Assembly (NCBI GenBank): GCA_951812665.1
Contig: CATOST010000035.1
Coordinates: forward strand, 1 to 64,000
Source: an uncultured Acidobacteriota bacterium
Lineage (GTDB): Bacteria > Acidobacteriota > UBA6911 > RPQK01 > JAJDTT01
Direction: 5' to 3'
Length of the DNA: 64,000 nt
Positions 37,829 through 46,938 of this stretch are shown here, in pieces. Position 1 is the first letter of the stretch; each line of letters opens with the position of its first letter. The notes beneath the pieces were generated by a model. It did not search any database, had not been told where the DNA came from, and saw nothing but the letters and a program-made list of their open reading frames with translations. The translations under genes were made by a program, and so were the position numbers.

Positions 37829-38722
37829 CTACACCGTGGGCGCGTAATAACCGTTGCGGTGCCTGATGTTCAGCCCCTTGTCCCGGAACAGTTTGACCTC
37901 GATCTCCCTGAACTTGCCGTCACGGGTACGGTTTCTGGGAACGTACGTCAGGCTGTATTGGGACCTGAGCTCTTCGTTGATGAGATCGAAGGTCTGCTGC
38001 AGTCCGTCGGCGGTGTAGGGAAAGAAAGCTCGTCCGCCCGTCTCGCGGGAGAGATTCCTCAGGATCTTCTCCCCTTGCTTCTGCTGATCGGCTCCGAAGC
38101 GGCTGGTGCCGATGCTGTAGACGGTCACCCCGGAGACGTGGATACCCCGCAGGACGTCCTCCATCGTATGCTGGCTGTCCTGGTCGACCCCGTCGGAGAT
38201 GACCACAATGGCCTGGCGGGTGTCGGGATCGGTCATCTTCTGGGAGGAGACACTCACCAACGCGTCGAACAGCTTGGTTCCGCCTCCCGCCCTCAGTTCC
38301 CGGATCGCCTTGGCGATGGATCTGGGATTGGACGTGAAGTCGTGCAAGAGGGAGACGCCCGAATCGAACTCCACCAGGAGCACTTGATCCTGGGGGCGGA
38401 GGATGGAATGGACGAATCGGGTCGCGGCCCGCTTTTCGAACTCCAGCTTCAAGCGGACGCTGGAGCTGGTGTCGATGAGCAGACCGATACGCAAGGGCAG
38501 GGCGGTCTCGTGCCTGAAATTGGTGATGAACTGGCGCCGTCCGTTCTCGTAGATATGGAACCGGTCCTGCTGGAGATTGGTGACGAACCGGTTCTTTTTA
38601 TCGGTGACCGTCACCAGGACGTTGACGGCTTCGACCTCGACCCGAATCGGAGTCTGCTGAAAGGCGCACAACATCCAGAGGCCGATCCAGAGAAGGGCGG
38701 GGGCAGGACGCATCCGGACCAA
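37829..38722 (-). CDS. VWFA-related secreted protein (Acidobacteria-type VWA)
   Basis: 297 residues with a signal peptide (PALLWIGLWMLCAFQQTP). An N-terminal strand (VEAVNVLVTVTDKKNRFVTN) precedes a von Willebrand A domain whose MIDAS begins LLIDTSSSVRL (Asp84-x-Ser86-x-Ser88) and continues with GGGTKLFDALVSVSSQKMTD and AIVVISDGVDQDSQHTMEDV. The C-terminus (SQYSLTYVPRNRTRDGKFRE) matches the VWFA-related family that is strikingly abundant in Acidobacteria, so this is the best single taxonomic pointer here. Probably a metal-dependent adhesion or protein-binding factor outside the cytoplasm. Confidence 0.9.
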   Translation of the reverse strand: MVRMRPAPALLWIGLWMLCAFQQTPIRVEVEAVNVLVTVTDKKNRFVTNLQQDRFHIYENGRRQFITNFRHETALPLRIGLLIDTSSSVRLKLEFEKRAATRFVHSILRPQDQVLLVEFDSGVSLLHDFTSNPRSIAKAIRELRAGGGTKLFDALVSVSSQKMTDPDTRQAIVVISDGVDQDSQHTMEDVLRGIHVSGVTVYSIGTSRFGADQQKQGEKILRNLSRETGGRAFFPYTADGLQQTFDLINEELRSQYSLTYVPRNRTRDGKFREIEVKLFRDKGLNIRHRNGYYAPTV

Positions 38723-38772
38723 TCTACAACAATTTACATTGGGCCGACAATTTTGTGAGAATACCGCCTGCC

Positions 38773-39357
38773 ATGGGTTCCAAAGACGATCAGCTTCATC
38801 ATCTCGACCGCATCGCCCATCGGATCGTGGACGAATGGTACGAGCGAGCCAAGCAGAACTATGTCACCCAGGAAGACAGCCGGGAGGTGGGTGTCGAACC
38901 CGAAGTCAAGCGATTCCATCGCCGCGGCAACCATCGCATCAAGTTCTCCCGGCGGCGGGAACTTGAGGTCACCTACGGCCTGGGTGCGCAGAGGAAGGAC
39001 ACCCGGCTCTGCGTGGAGGCCAGCGTCAACAACAAGTCCGCCGGCTTCGACTACGATCTCTTCACGGGGCGGCTTCAGGACTACTACTGGGAATGCCGGC
39101 ATGAAAAGCCGTGGACCGACCCCGAGTTCGATCACTTCAGCTTCAGCGATCTGCTCCACTTCGATCCCAGAATGTCCCACTCGGTCTCGCTGGACATCCG
39201 CAAGGACAAGGCCGACATCATTCGCCTGACCTTCGTTCTGAATTCACGCTACGAGGAGCGCCTCAGGGGCCGTGAAGAACTCCTGAAGGACCTGTTGGAA
39301 ACCTACTGTCTCGCCCCCTTGAGACGCATTTACGCCGAGTCTTACCGAGAGCGGTAG
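38773..39357 (+). CDS. Conserved hypothetical protein, 194 residues
   Basis: From ATG 38773 (GTG 38755 is possible). Soluble, charged, no signal peptide or membrane helix. It opens with a helical region rich in charged and His residues (QLHHLDRIAHRIVDEWYERA), then beta-rich stretches (RKDTRLCVEASVNNKSAGFD, DKADIIRLTFVLNSRYEERL) and a C-terminal helix. No family recognised. Divergent from the VWA gene; 21 bp before the next small ORF, probably one transcript. Confidence 0.7.
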   Translation: MGSKDDQLHHLDRIAHRIVDEWYERAKQNYVTQEDSREVGVEPEVKRFHRRGNHRIKFSRRRELEVTYGLGAQRKDTRLCVEASVNNKSAGFDYDLFTGRLQDYYWECRHEKPWTDPEFDHFSFSDLLHFDPRMSHSVSLDIRKDKADIIRLTFVLNSRYEERLRGREELLKDLLETYCLAPLRRIYAESYRER

Positions 39358-39378
39358 GAGCGGCTGAAAGAGCCCCCT

Positions 39379-39675
39379 ATGGACCAGTCCAAAATCGAAC
39401 AGCAACGCCGGATTCAAGAATTTCTGAACCGCGACTACAGCTGGCGCCTGTCAGCCGGAGAATGCAACTTCCTGATTCAGCTCATCGCCTTTCTGGTGCA
39501 GGCGAATCCCCCGTTCGTCGTGAACGACGAAGGGGCGAAGGAACCGTTGAACTACCAAAGCATCCGATCCATGGTTCTGCTCAACGAGAAGCTCAGGGTC
39601 CAGTTGCAGGATTACGCCGCCCGGGAATCGATCATGATGGACGACATGGACCCGGTGACGGATCGGGTCCAGTAA
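39379..39675 (+). CDS. Small hypothetical protein, 98 residues
   Basis: Helical and acidic at the C-terminus (MDDMDPVTDRVQ). Begins MDQSKIEQQRRIQEFLNRDY; central NFLIQLIAFLVQANPPFVVN is hydrophobic but short. It lies right after the 194-residue hypothetical on the same strand. No known motif. Confidence 0.6.
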   Translation: MDQSKIEQQRRIQEFLNRDYSWRLSAGECNFLIQLIAFLVQANPPFVVNDEGAKEPLNYQSIRSMVLLNEKLRVQLQDYAARESIMMDDMDPVTDRVQ

Positions 39676-39724
39676 CCGGCGCGGAATCGTAGCCGAAGGC
39701 CCGGCGGCTTCCATCGGTCCCCGG

Positions 39725-40531
39725 TCACGGCTGCTTGCTGGTGGCCGCCAGTTCCGTCTCGACCCGGGGCAGGTTCTCCGCCGAACGCCCCCTCAGCGCC
39801 TGGAAGCGAACCACCTCCCCGACCACCAGCAGAGCAGGCGAGCGGATGTCCGCCTTCCGAGTCCGGCCGAAGATGTTGCTCAGGGTCCCGGCCGTTTCCT
39901 GTTGACTTTCCAGGGTGCCCGATCCGATGACGGCGGCCGGCGTGTCGAGCGGCCTTCCGTGGAGCACCAATTGGGAGATGATCTGCTTGAGGTTTCCCAA
40001 GGGCATGAGGAAGACGACGGTGTCGGCCCGGGCGGCCAGTTCCCAGGACGGATTCCGGCCGGTCCCCGAGGCGCGATGCCCGCTCAAGACCAGGACGGAC
40101 GAGGAGAGCTCCCGGTGGGTCAGGGGGATCCCGGCGGCGGTGGGAACCCCGAAAGCGGCGCTGACCCCAGGGACGATCTCGAAGGGGACCCGGTGAGTCG
40201 ACAAGTACTCCATCTCCTCCCCACCCCGGCCGAAGATGAGGGGATCCCCACCCTGGAGACGGACCACCTCTTTGCCGGCGCGGGCCCGAGATGCCATCAG
40301 CTCATGGATCTTCTCTTGGGGGAAACCGTAGTGCCCCCCCTTCTTTCCCACCGGAATGGCCTCGGCGGAATCGGGAATCAGGTCCAGGACCCTGGAATCG
40401 ACCAGCCGGTCGTAGATGACCACATCGGCGCGGCTCAGGCACCGGACCGCCTTGACCGTCAGCAGCTCCGGGTCTCCGGGGCCGGCGCCCACCAGGACGA
40501 CACGTCCGGTTCGTGGCCGGAGGATCTTCAT
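39725..40531 (-). CDS. cobA: Uroporphyrinogen-III C-methyltransferase
   Basis: 268 residues of the tetrapyrrole methyltransferase family. Signatures: VVLVGAGPGDPELLTVKAVR at the N-terminus, ADVVIYDRLVDSRVLDLIP, RLQGGDPLIFGRGGEEMEYL, then VPGVSAAFGVPTAAGIPLTH. It makes precorrin-2 from uroporphyrinogen III using two SAM. Its ATG overlaps the stop of the Met8-type gene (ATGA), so the pair covers the steps from uroporphyrinogen III towards sirohydrochlorin or siroheme. The two functions fused in CysG are split here. Confidence 0.92.
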   Translation of the reverse strand: MKILRPRTGRVVLVGAGPGDPELLTVKAVRCLSRADVVIYDRLVDSRVLDLIPDSAEAIPVGKKGGHYGFPQEKIHELMASRARAGKEVVRLQGGDPLIFGRGGEEMEYLSTHRVPFEIVPGVSAAFGVPTAAGIPLTHRELSSSVLVLSGHRASGTGRNPSWELAARADTVVFLMPLGNLKQIISQLVLHGRPLDTPAAVIGSGTLESQQETAGTLSNIFGRTRKADIRSPALLVVGEVVRFQALRGRSAENLPRVETELAATSKQP

Positions 40532-41103
40532 TGCAAGCCTTCCTCAAGCCGGGAACGGACCGCCGCCACACCGTGGCAACGAGCGGTTTCCAGAAGCTCC
40601 GGATCCCTCACCATCCGATTATAGTACTCGCTCCGCTCCCGAAAGGAATTGAGGCGCTCTTTGACCAGTGGCCGAACCTCTCCCAGAGCCCGGACCAGAT
40701 CTCCGTACTCGGGTCCGAACTGCGCCTCGAGCTGTTGCCGGATCTTGCGCGCCAGGGCCGGGCTTTTGCCGGAGGTCGAAATGGCCAGGACCAGATCTCC
40801 GCGCCGAGCGATGGCCGGGGCGATGAAACCGCAGTTGGGTGTCTGGTCGACCACGTTCACCAGGATCCCCCTCCGGTCGGCGAACTCCTTGATCCGGCGG
40901 CCCAGAGCGGGATCGCCGGTGACGGCCACGATCAGGAAGACATTGCTCCGATCCGGATCGAAAGCGGGGGTGCGGAGGACCCGGGCTCCGGCCTGCTCCA
41001 GCCCCCTCGCCTTCTCGTCGGCAAGTTCTCCCTCGCCGATCACCAGACAGGAACGGTCTCGAAGGTCCAGGAATACGGGGTAGTAGACGGGAGGGTTCGC
41101 CAT
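40528..41103 (-). CDS. Precorrin-2 dehydrogenase / sirohydrochlorin ferrochelatase-type protein
   Basis: 191 residues of the Met8/CysG N-terminal type. NAD-binding loop CLVIGEGELADEKARGLEQA, second-half NCGFIAPAIARRGDLVLAIS followed by TSGKSPALARKIRQQLEAQF, where the conserved Asp/Ser-Gly-Lys-Ser region lies. It oxidises precorrin-2 to sirohydrochlorin; chelatase activity varies in the family. Pairs with cobA by an ATGA overlap. Siroheme would serve sulfite or nitrite reductases, none of which is in the window. Confidence 0.87.
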   Translation of the reverse strand: MANPPVYYPVFLDLRDRSCLVIGEGELADEKARGLEQAGARVLRTPAFDPDRSNVFLIVAVTGDPALGRRIKEFADRRGILVNVVDQTPNCGFIAPAIARRGDLVLAISTSGKSPALARKIRQQLEAQFGPEYGDLVRALGEVRPLVKERLNSFRERSEYYNRMVRDPELLETARCHGVAAVRSRLEEGLQ

Positions 41104-41122
41104 GGATCAATTCCGATCGGTT

Positions 41123-41286
41123 TAGCAGTCCATGGTGAAAGTTTCGCGAGCACCGAGACCGTTCCTGCGCCCGCCGGACAAGGCGCGATGAGGGAGCATA
41201 CCGGGAGTATGTGACCGAGTCGCAACGCAGTCCGCCGGGATGCAGGGACGGTCGAATGCCGTGACGACTTTTGCCACGGGCTGCCA
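41123..41286. repeat. ~165-bp palindromic element, copy 2
   Basis: Inverted relative to copy 1: it starts TAGCAGTCCATGGTGAAAGT and ends near TTTTGCCACGGGCTGCCA. The central CATACCGGGAGTATG is the complement of copy 1's centre. It lies in the gap between the divergent siroheme and fibronectin III genes; nothing else is seen there. Confidence 0.85.
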
Positions 41287-41380
41287 GTGCAAAATAGCCG
41301 AGCCGGAGGCTTCCTGTAAAGCTGAGACGTCTCTTCCGTAGTAGACTGGAGGACAACCTGAGAACAGCGGAGAAACAGGG

Positions 41381-41743
41381 ATGAAACGAAGAGCGTTATT
41401 GGTCTCCTGGCTGCTGATCTGGCTCGCTCCTGGCGCGGCCTTCGCGGCGGCGGCCGAGCCGCCCGCGGCACCCACCGATCTCAAGGGCATCAAGCGCTTC
41501 AAGGGCGCTGTGGCCACCACCGAGCTGACCTGGAAAGACCGCTCCGACAATGAGCTGGGGTTCGAGATTCTCCGCTCCGACGGCGGGACCGAGTTCCGGG
41601 TCGTCGGGATCGTGGGCGCCAACTCGTCTCGCTACCGGGACGAGATCGGCAAGTACGTCACGGGAGCCTTTTCCTACAGAGTGCGAGGATTCAACCAGAA
41701 CGGCAAGGGAGAGACTTCCAACACCGTCTCACTGCTATTCTGA
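41381..41743 (+). CDS. Small secreted fibronectin type III protein
   Basis: 120 residues: signal peptide (LLVSWLLIWLAPGAAFAAAA) and one fibronectin type III domain, with APTDLKGIKRF, ELTWKDRSDNELGFEILRSD, YRDEIGKYVTGAFSYRVRGF and NQNGKGETSNTVSLLF. No catalytic region. Likely an extracellular or periplasmic binding module; partner unknown. Confidence 0.8.
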   Translation: MKRRALLVSWLLIWLAPGAAFAAAAEPPAAPTDLKGIKRFKGAVATTELTWKDRSDNELGFEILRSDGGTEFRVVGIVGANSSRYRDEIGKYVTGAFSYRVRGFNQNGKGETSNTVSLLF

Positions 41744-41908
41744 AACGGAGTTCGCCCCTGCCCGGAAGGGGGCGCCGAATGGGATTCGAGGTGGCCGCTC
41801 CACTCCGAGTTCCCCCTGAGTTCCAGGATGACTCCCCCCAGGCCTGCCGGAGTTGCGACTTGCACAACCTTAGGTAGACGCCACCTCCGGACCGCTTTTC
41901 TCATCGGG

Positions 41909-44510
41909 TCAACGCGCCTTCCGGGGAGAACGGCGACGGCTGGTCCGGCGGCCGCTTCGGGTCGTGCGGCGGATCTTGCGGCCACCTCGTTTGGCCTGGT
42001 CTCGTTGCAGACGTCGATTGAGAAGCTCCACGGCGAGGGGAACGTCCACGTCCTCGGGTTTCGCGTCCTTCCCGATGGAGGCGTTGACCTTTCCGTGCTT
42101 GACGTACGGCCCGTAGCGCCCCTTGAAGATCTCGATGGGGGCCCCGTCATCCGGATGCTTTCCGACCTCTCGGATTCGGTTCCTGGCGCCCCGTTTGGGG
42201 GCTGAGAGCAGTTCCAGCGCCCGTTCCAGTCCGATGGTGAACAGATTGTCCCCTGCGGCAAGGCTGCGAAAGTCCCGGTTGTGCACCACGTAAGGCCCGT
42301 AGCGTCCCAAGCCGGCTCTTACCGGTTTTCCCGTGTCCGGATGCTCTCCGACCAGGCGCGGCAGCCCCAGCAGGCGCAGGGCCAGATCCAGCGTCACCGC
42401 TTCAGGAGCCGTGCCCTTCGGCAATCCTTGGCGGGGCGGCTTTTTTCCCTGCTGCGATTCGCCCCGTTGCACGTAAGGGCCGAAGCGGCCATCCATGAGG
42501 TAGATGGTATCTCCCGTCTCCGGATCCTTCCCGAGCTCGGCCGGTCCCTGGTCGCGGCGGCGCAGGATCTCGTCCGCCTCCTCGGCGGTGAGGTCGGCGG
42601 GGAGCATGCCCTCCGGGAGCGGAGCCGTCCGACGACTCGCGGCGCCGTCGTCTTCCAAATAGGGACCGTAGCGGCCGATCCTGACCCGCGGCGTGACGCC
42701 GGAGAATTGGACGGTGGAAGCGGCGCGGGGGTCGATGTTTTCCTGTTGCGTCGTCAACCGCGCCTCGAATCCCTCCTCACCCTTGTAGAAGCCCTTCAGA
42801 TACTCCCGCCAGTCGATTTCGCCCCGGGCGATATGGTCCAGGGACTCCTCCATTCTGGCCGTGAAGCCGGTGTCCACCAGATCCGGGAAATAGTTCTCCA
42901 TCAGCAGAGTCACGGCAAAGGCAATGAAGGTCGGATGCAGATTCTTCTTCTTGAGCTCGGCATAGCCGCGGTTCTGGATGGTGGTAATGATCGCCGCGTA
43001 GGTGGACGGACGGCCGATCCCCTTCTGCTCCAACGCCTTCACCAGCGCGGCTTCGGTGTAGCGGGCGGGCGGCCGGGTGCGGCGCTCGAAGCTCTCCAGC
43101 TTCCTGAGGTCCAACTCCTGCCCTTCGACCAGGTCCGGAAGCAGGATTTCCTGGTCCTCCAGCAACGCGTCCGGGTCATCGGACCCTTCCACATAGGCCC
43201 GAAGAAATCCCGGAAATTCGATGGTTTTACCCCGGGCGCGAAATCGGGCCTCGGCCGCGCCGATGACGGCGGTCACGCGTCGTTGGCGCGAAGCGGCCAT
43301 CTGCGTCGCCACCGCCCGGCGCCACACGAGTTCGTACAGCGCCCGCTCCTTCCCGAAGAGATCGAGTTCGGCCGCCGTGTTCATCTTGGCCCCGGCCGGC
43401 CGAATCGCTTCGTGCGCCTCTTGAGCCGTGCTGGAACGAGTCCGGTAACGGCGCGGCCTGGGACTCAGGTATTCACGTCCGTAGCGGGCCTCGACGGCGG
43501 AACGGATCTGGGAGACGGCATCGCCCGAGAGGTTGACCGAATCGGTGCGCATGTAGGTGATGAGCCCTCTCTCGTAGAGCCCCTGCGCCACTCTCATGGT
43601 ATCCCGCGAGCCCAGATTCAGCTTGCGGTTGGCTTCCTGTTGCAGGGTGGCCGTGGTGAAAGGCGGGGCCGGATTGGTCTTGAAGAGCTTTTTCGCTACC
43701 GACCGGACTCGGAACGTCTCATCCACCAGGACTGTCCACGAGTTCCTTGTCGACCCGGAGGACCTTGCGTCCGGCCTTCAACCTGCCCGTAGCCTCATCG
43801 AAGTCGCGGCCCGTCGCCGTCCGCTGGCCGTCCACTTCCACCAGACCGGCGGCGAAAGGCACAGGGTCACGGACATTCTGATTGGAATGGGAAAGCTCGT
43901 CTTCCGCCGCCAGTTGCGCCTTGAGATCCCAGTAGACTGCCGAGTGGAACGCCCGGCGCGCCCGCTCCCGCTCCACCAGGAGCCGGACGGCCACGGACTG
44001 GACGCGGCCTGCCGAGAGGCCGGGCTTGATCTTCTTCCAGAGCAGCGGCGAGAGCTTATATCCGACGAGCCGGTCCAACACTCGGCGGGCTTGCTGGGCG
44101 TCGACCCGGTCCGTGTCGATTTGGCCGGGGTGTTCCATGGCCGCCCTCACGGCCCGCGGCGTAATCTCGTTGAAGGACACCCGCCGGAAGCGTTCCGCAC
44201 CTTCCTTCTTTCCGGCGCCGAGCGCCTGGGCGATATGGTAGGCGATGGCCTCCCCCTCGCGGTCCGGATCGGTCGCCAGCAGGATCCGGTCGGCTCGTTT
44301 GGCCGCCGCCCGCAGTTTCCGGAGCACGGGCCCCTTGCCTTTGATGGTCACATACTCCGGCTCGAACCCGGCCTCGACGTCCACTCCCAGACCCTTCTTG
44401 GGCAGGTCGCGCACGTGGCCGACCGAAGCCTCGACTCGGTATCCGTCGTCGAGGTATTTCCCCAACGTCCTCGCCTTGGCGGGCGACTCCACAATCACCA
44501 GATCTGTCAC
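41909..44510 (-). CDS. topA: DNA topoisomerase I (type IA; frameshift near 43722)
   Basis: About 866 residues. TOPRIM motifs VIVESPAKARTLGKYL and LLATDPDREGEAIAYHIAQA; catalytic tyrosine in GLITYMRTDSVNLSGDAVSQ; primase-fold HEAIRPAGAKMN; KGIGRPSTYAAIITTIQNRG. The ORF from 44510 stops just after KELVDSP and the rest begins in another frame at VDETFRVRSVAKKLFK, with no missing domain, so one base is in error or mutated. The C-terminus has four RYGPYV-type repeats and a Lys/Arg-rich tail but no zinc fingers, as in many bacteria outside gammaproteobacteria. Relaxes negative supercoils. Confidence 0.93.
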
Positions 44511-44620
44511 GGTCGAGTTGTCCTCTCCTCGTCAAATGTGAGGGCCGGCGCACAGCGGCCAGACTCCAAGCCGCTCCTTCTATAGCACAAGCGTCTCCAT
44601 CGAGAGCAATAAAATTAGTT

Positions 44621-45726
44621 TCAAGACAGCCGACGGCTGTACTGGCGGCCCGGACTCTGCCGGATCAGACCCTTGAGCTCCAGACTCAGAAGGAGGTCGC
44701 TGAGCCGGGGACAGATCCAGACCCGATTGGGCCAGGATGGCGTCGATATGCAGCGTCGAATCGACGGTCAGGAGGTCCAGCAACTCTGCTTCCGCAGCGG
44801 TGGGCCGGGGCGCCGGGGAGGGTTGCGCGTTCTTCGCCTCGAGCCGTTCCAAGACGGAGCGGGGAAGCTCCTCCAACACGTCCTGGACCGACAGGACCGC
44901 TTTGGCCCCTTGTTGGATCAACCAGTTGGGACCCCAGCTCAGGGGCAGGGTAATCGCTCCGGGCACCGCCCAAACGTCCCGCCCCTGCTCCAGGGCGAGG
45001 TTCGCGGTGATGATTGAACCGGACCCCTTGGCCGCCTGTGTGACGACGGTCCCGTGGGCGAGTCCACTGATGATCCGGTTGCGGGCCGGGAAGTGGTGGC
45101 GCGCCGGGGGACTGCCGCGAGGAAACTCGCTGACCAGGCAACCCTGTTCCCGCACGCGGCGAAACAACTCCCCCGTTTTCCGGGGGGTAGACCACGTCGA
45201 TGCCGCAGCCCAGGACCCCGATCGTCCGACCTTCCTCCTGGAGAGCTCCCCAATGGGCCTCCGAATCGACGCCGCGGGCCAGGCCACTCACCACGCAGAG
45301 TCCCAGGGCCGAGAGTTCCCGGGCCAGCTTGCGGCTGACCTCCTTCCCGTAGACGGTGGGACGGCGAGAGCCCACCAACGCCACCGAGGGTTCGGACAGG
45401 GTCTCGACCCTTCCGGCACAATAGAGGGCCGGAGGGGGATCGTGAATCTGCCGGAGGATTGTAGGGTAAAGGGGACTGTCCAGGGTGACCAACCGAAGGC
45501 CCAGACCTGCAAGCCGGCCCAGTTCCCGTTCGGCCGCCCGGATCGCGGACCCGCCGGCGATGGCGCCGATGGACTTTTCCGGCAGGCGGAGGCTTTGGAG
45601 AGATTTTCTGGACAGGCGGAAAAAGGATGACAACGGCCGCTCCTCCTTGATCAGGGACCGGATGACACGGCGGGGCAGTCCGGGGACGCGGGACAGAGCC
45701 AGCCAGAACAGGGATTCCTGGTTCAT
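44621..45726 (-). CDS. dprA: DNA processing protein DprA (Smf; two frameshifts)
   Basis: From ATG 45726 (MNQESLFWLALSRVPGLPRR). Rossmann core: PSVALVGSRRPTVYGKEVSR, ALGLCVVSGLARGVDSEAHW, TIGVLGCGIDVVYP. The frame changes in a six-C run near 45185, continues as LVSEFPRGSPPARHHFPARN and RIISGLAHGTVVTQAAKGSG, then changes again near 44700. A winged-helix C-terminus (RLSDLLLSLELKGLIRQSPG) then ends at 44621. DprA loads RecA on incoming single-stranded DNA in transformation and is also widespread in non-competent bacteria. Placed after topA, as in many genomes. Confidence 0.88.
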
Positions 45727-45775
45727 TTCTTTTTGATAACGCTGGCGGTGCAATATCCGTGGAAAAGAGGAGCTG

Positions 45776-45938
45776 TAGCAGCCCGTGGCAAAAGTCGTCA
45801 CGGCATTCGACCGTCCCTGCATCCGGCGGACTGCGTTGCGACTCGGTCACATACTCCCGGTATGCTCCCTCATCGCGCCTTGTCCGGCGGGCGCAGGAAC
45901 GGTCTCGGTGCTCGCGAGACTTTCACCACGGACTGCTA
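45776..45938. repeat. ~165-bp palindromic element, copy 3
   Basis: Same orientation as copy 1, starting TAGCAGCCCGTGGCAAAAGT and ending CACCACGGACTGCTA. It lies in the 366-bp gap between divergent dprA and mqnA. The remainder of the gap holds hairpin units (GGCGACAGGAAAGTCGCCGC at about 46004) and no gene. Confidence 0.85.
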
Positions 45939-46092
45939 GAGGGGACTGTGGAGGGGGGAGGAGTGTAAAGGGGGGACTGGCGTCCCCCCTGCCCCCCCTG
46001 ATCGGCGACAGGAAAGTCGCCGCTCCAGTCGCCGCTCCTTGGCGGCTTTCAGACCGGACTGCTAACCTCTATTTCGCTTTTCGGAGTCGACT

Positions 46093-46938
46093 TTGCCGGG
46101 GGGAAAAGACAGCTTGCCGTTGCGGGTTTCATTCATCGAGTTCCTCAACGCGGTGCCGCTGGGATGGGGATTTCTGGAGGGGCAGCACGCCGGGATCCTG
46201 GAAGTCGCTTTCGACGTTCCTTCCGAGTGTTCCCGACGCCTGGCCGCCGGCGAGGCGGACGTGGGGCTGATTCCGGTCATCGAGTGCGGCCGGATCCCGG
46301 GGTTGAGAGTCCTTCCCGATATCTGCATCGCTTCCAGGCAGGAGGTCAAGAGCGTCCTGTTCGTGAGCAAGGTGCCGATATCCCAGGTCTCCCGTCTGGC
46401 CGTGGACCGGTCCAGCCGAACTTCCGTCGCACTCCTCAGGATCATTCTGGAGCGTTTCCACGGACGGGGATCCATCGAGTACGTGGTGGAGGATCCGGAT
46501 CCCGAAAGAATGTTGGAGCGTTACGATGGGGCACTGGTCATCGGAAACGCCGCCATGCAGGTCAGCGGCGGTTCCCTCAGCGTCTACGATCTCGCCGCCG
46601 AATGGTTTCGGTTCACCGGTCTGCCCTTCGTCTTCGCCGTCTGGGCAGTGCGTCCCGAGGTGACCCTGGGGGAGCGGCTCCGCCTCTTCTACGAGTCCCG
46701 GGAGAGGGGTCTGCGGTCCATCGAGACCATTTCCCGGCTCTATGCCGGCAGACTGGGGCTGGAACTGGCGGAGGTGCGGGACTATCTGCTCAATCTCAAC
46801 TACGTCCTGGACGACAACAGCCGTCGCGGCCTGACGACCTTTCTCGACCTGGCCTGGGAAATGGGCTTGATTCCGTCGCCACCGGCGCTGGAATATTATC
46901 CCCTCCCGGACCCGCTCCGGACCCCAAGCAGAGGCTGA
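46093..46938 (+). CDS. mqnA: Chorismate dehydratase MqnA (futalosine pathway)
   Basis: 281 residues of the MqnA/MqnD periplasmic-binding-like fold. Motifs: LRVSFIEFLNAVPLGWGFLE, DVPSECSRRLAAGEADVGLI with PVIECGRIPG, CIASRQEVKSVLFVSKVP, and GNAAMQVSGGSLSVYDLAAE with WFRFTGLPFVFAVWAVRPEV. It converts chorismate to 3-[(1-carboxyvinyl)oxy]benzoate, the first step of menaquinone synthesis by the futalosine route. The start is given as TTG 46093 and is uncertain. It overlaps the NamZ-like gene by TGATG. Menaquinone would be the acceptor for the nuo complex here. Confidence 0.9.
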   Translation: MPGGKDSLPLRVSFIEFLNAVPLGWGFLEGQHAGILEVAFDVPSECSRRLAAGEADVGLIPVIECGRIPGLRVLPDICIASRQEVKSVLFVSKVPISQVSRLAVDRSSRTSVALLRIILERFHGRGSIEYVVEDPDPERMLERYDGALVIGNAAMQVSGGSLSVYDLAAEWFRFTGLPFVFAVWAVRPEVTLGERLRLFYESRERGLRSIETISRLYAGRLGLELAEVRDYLLNLNYVLDDNSRRGLTTFLDLAWEMGLIPSPPALEYYPLPDPLRTPSRG

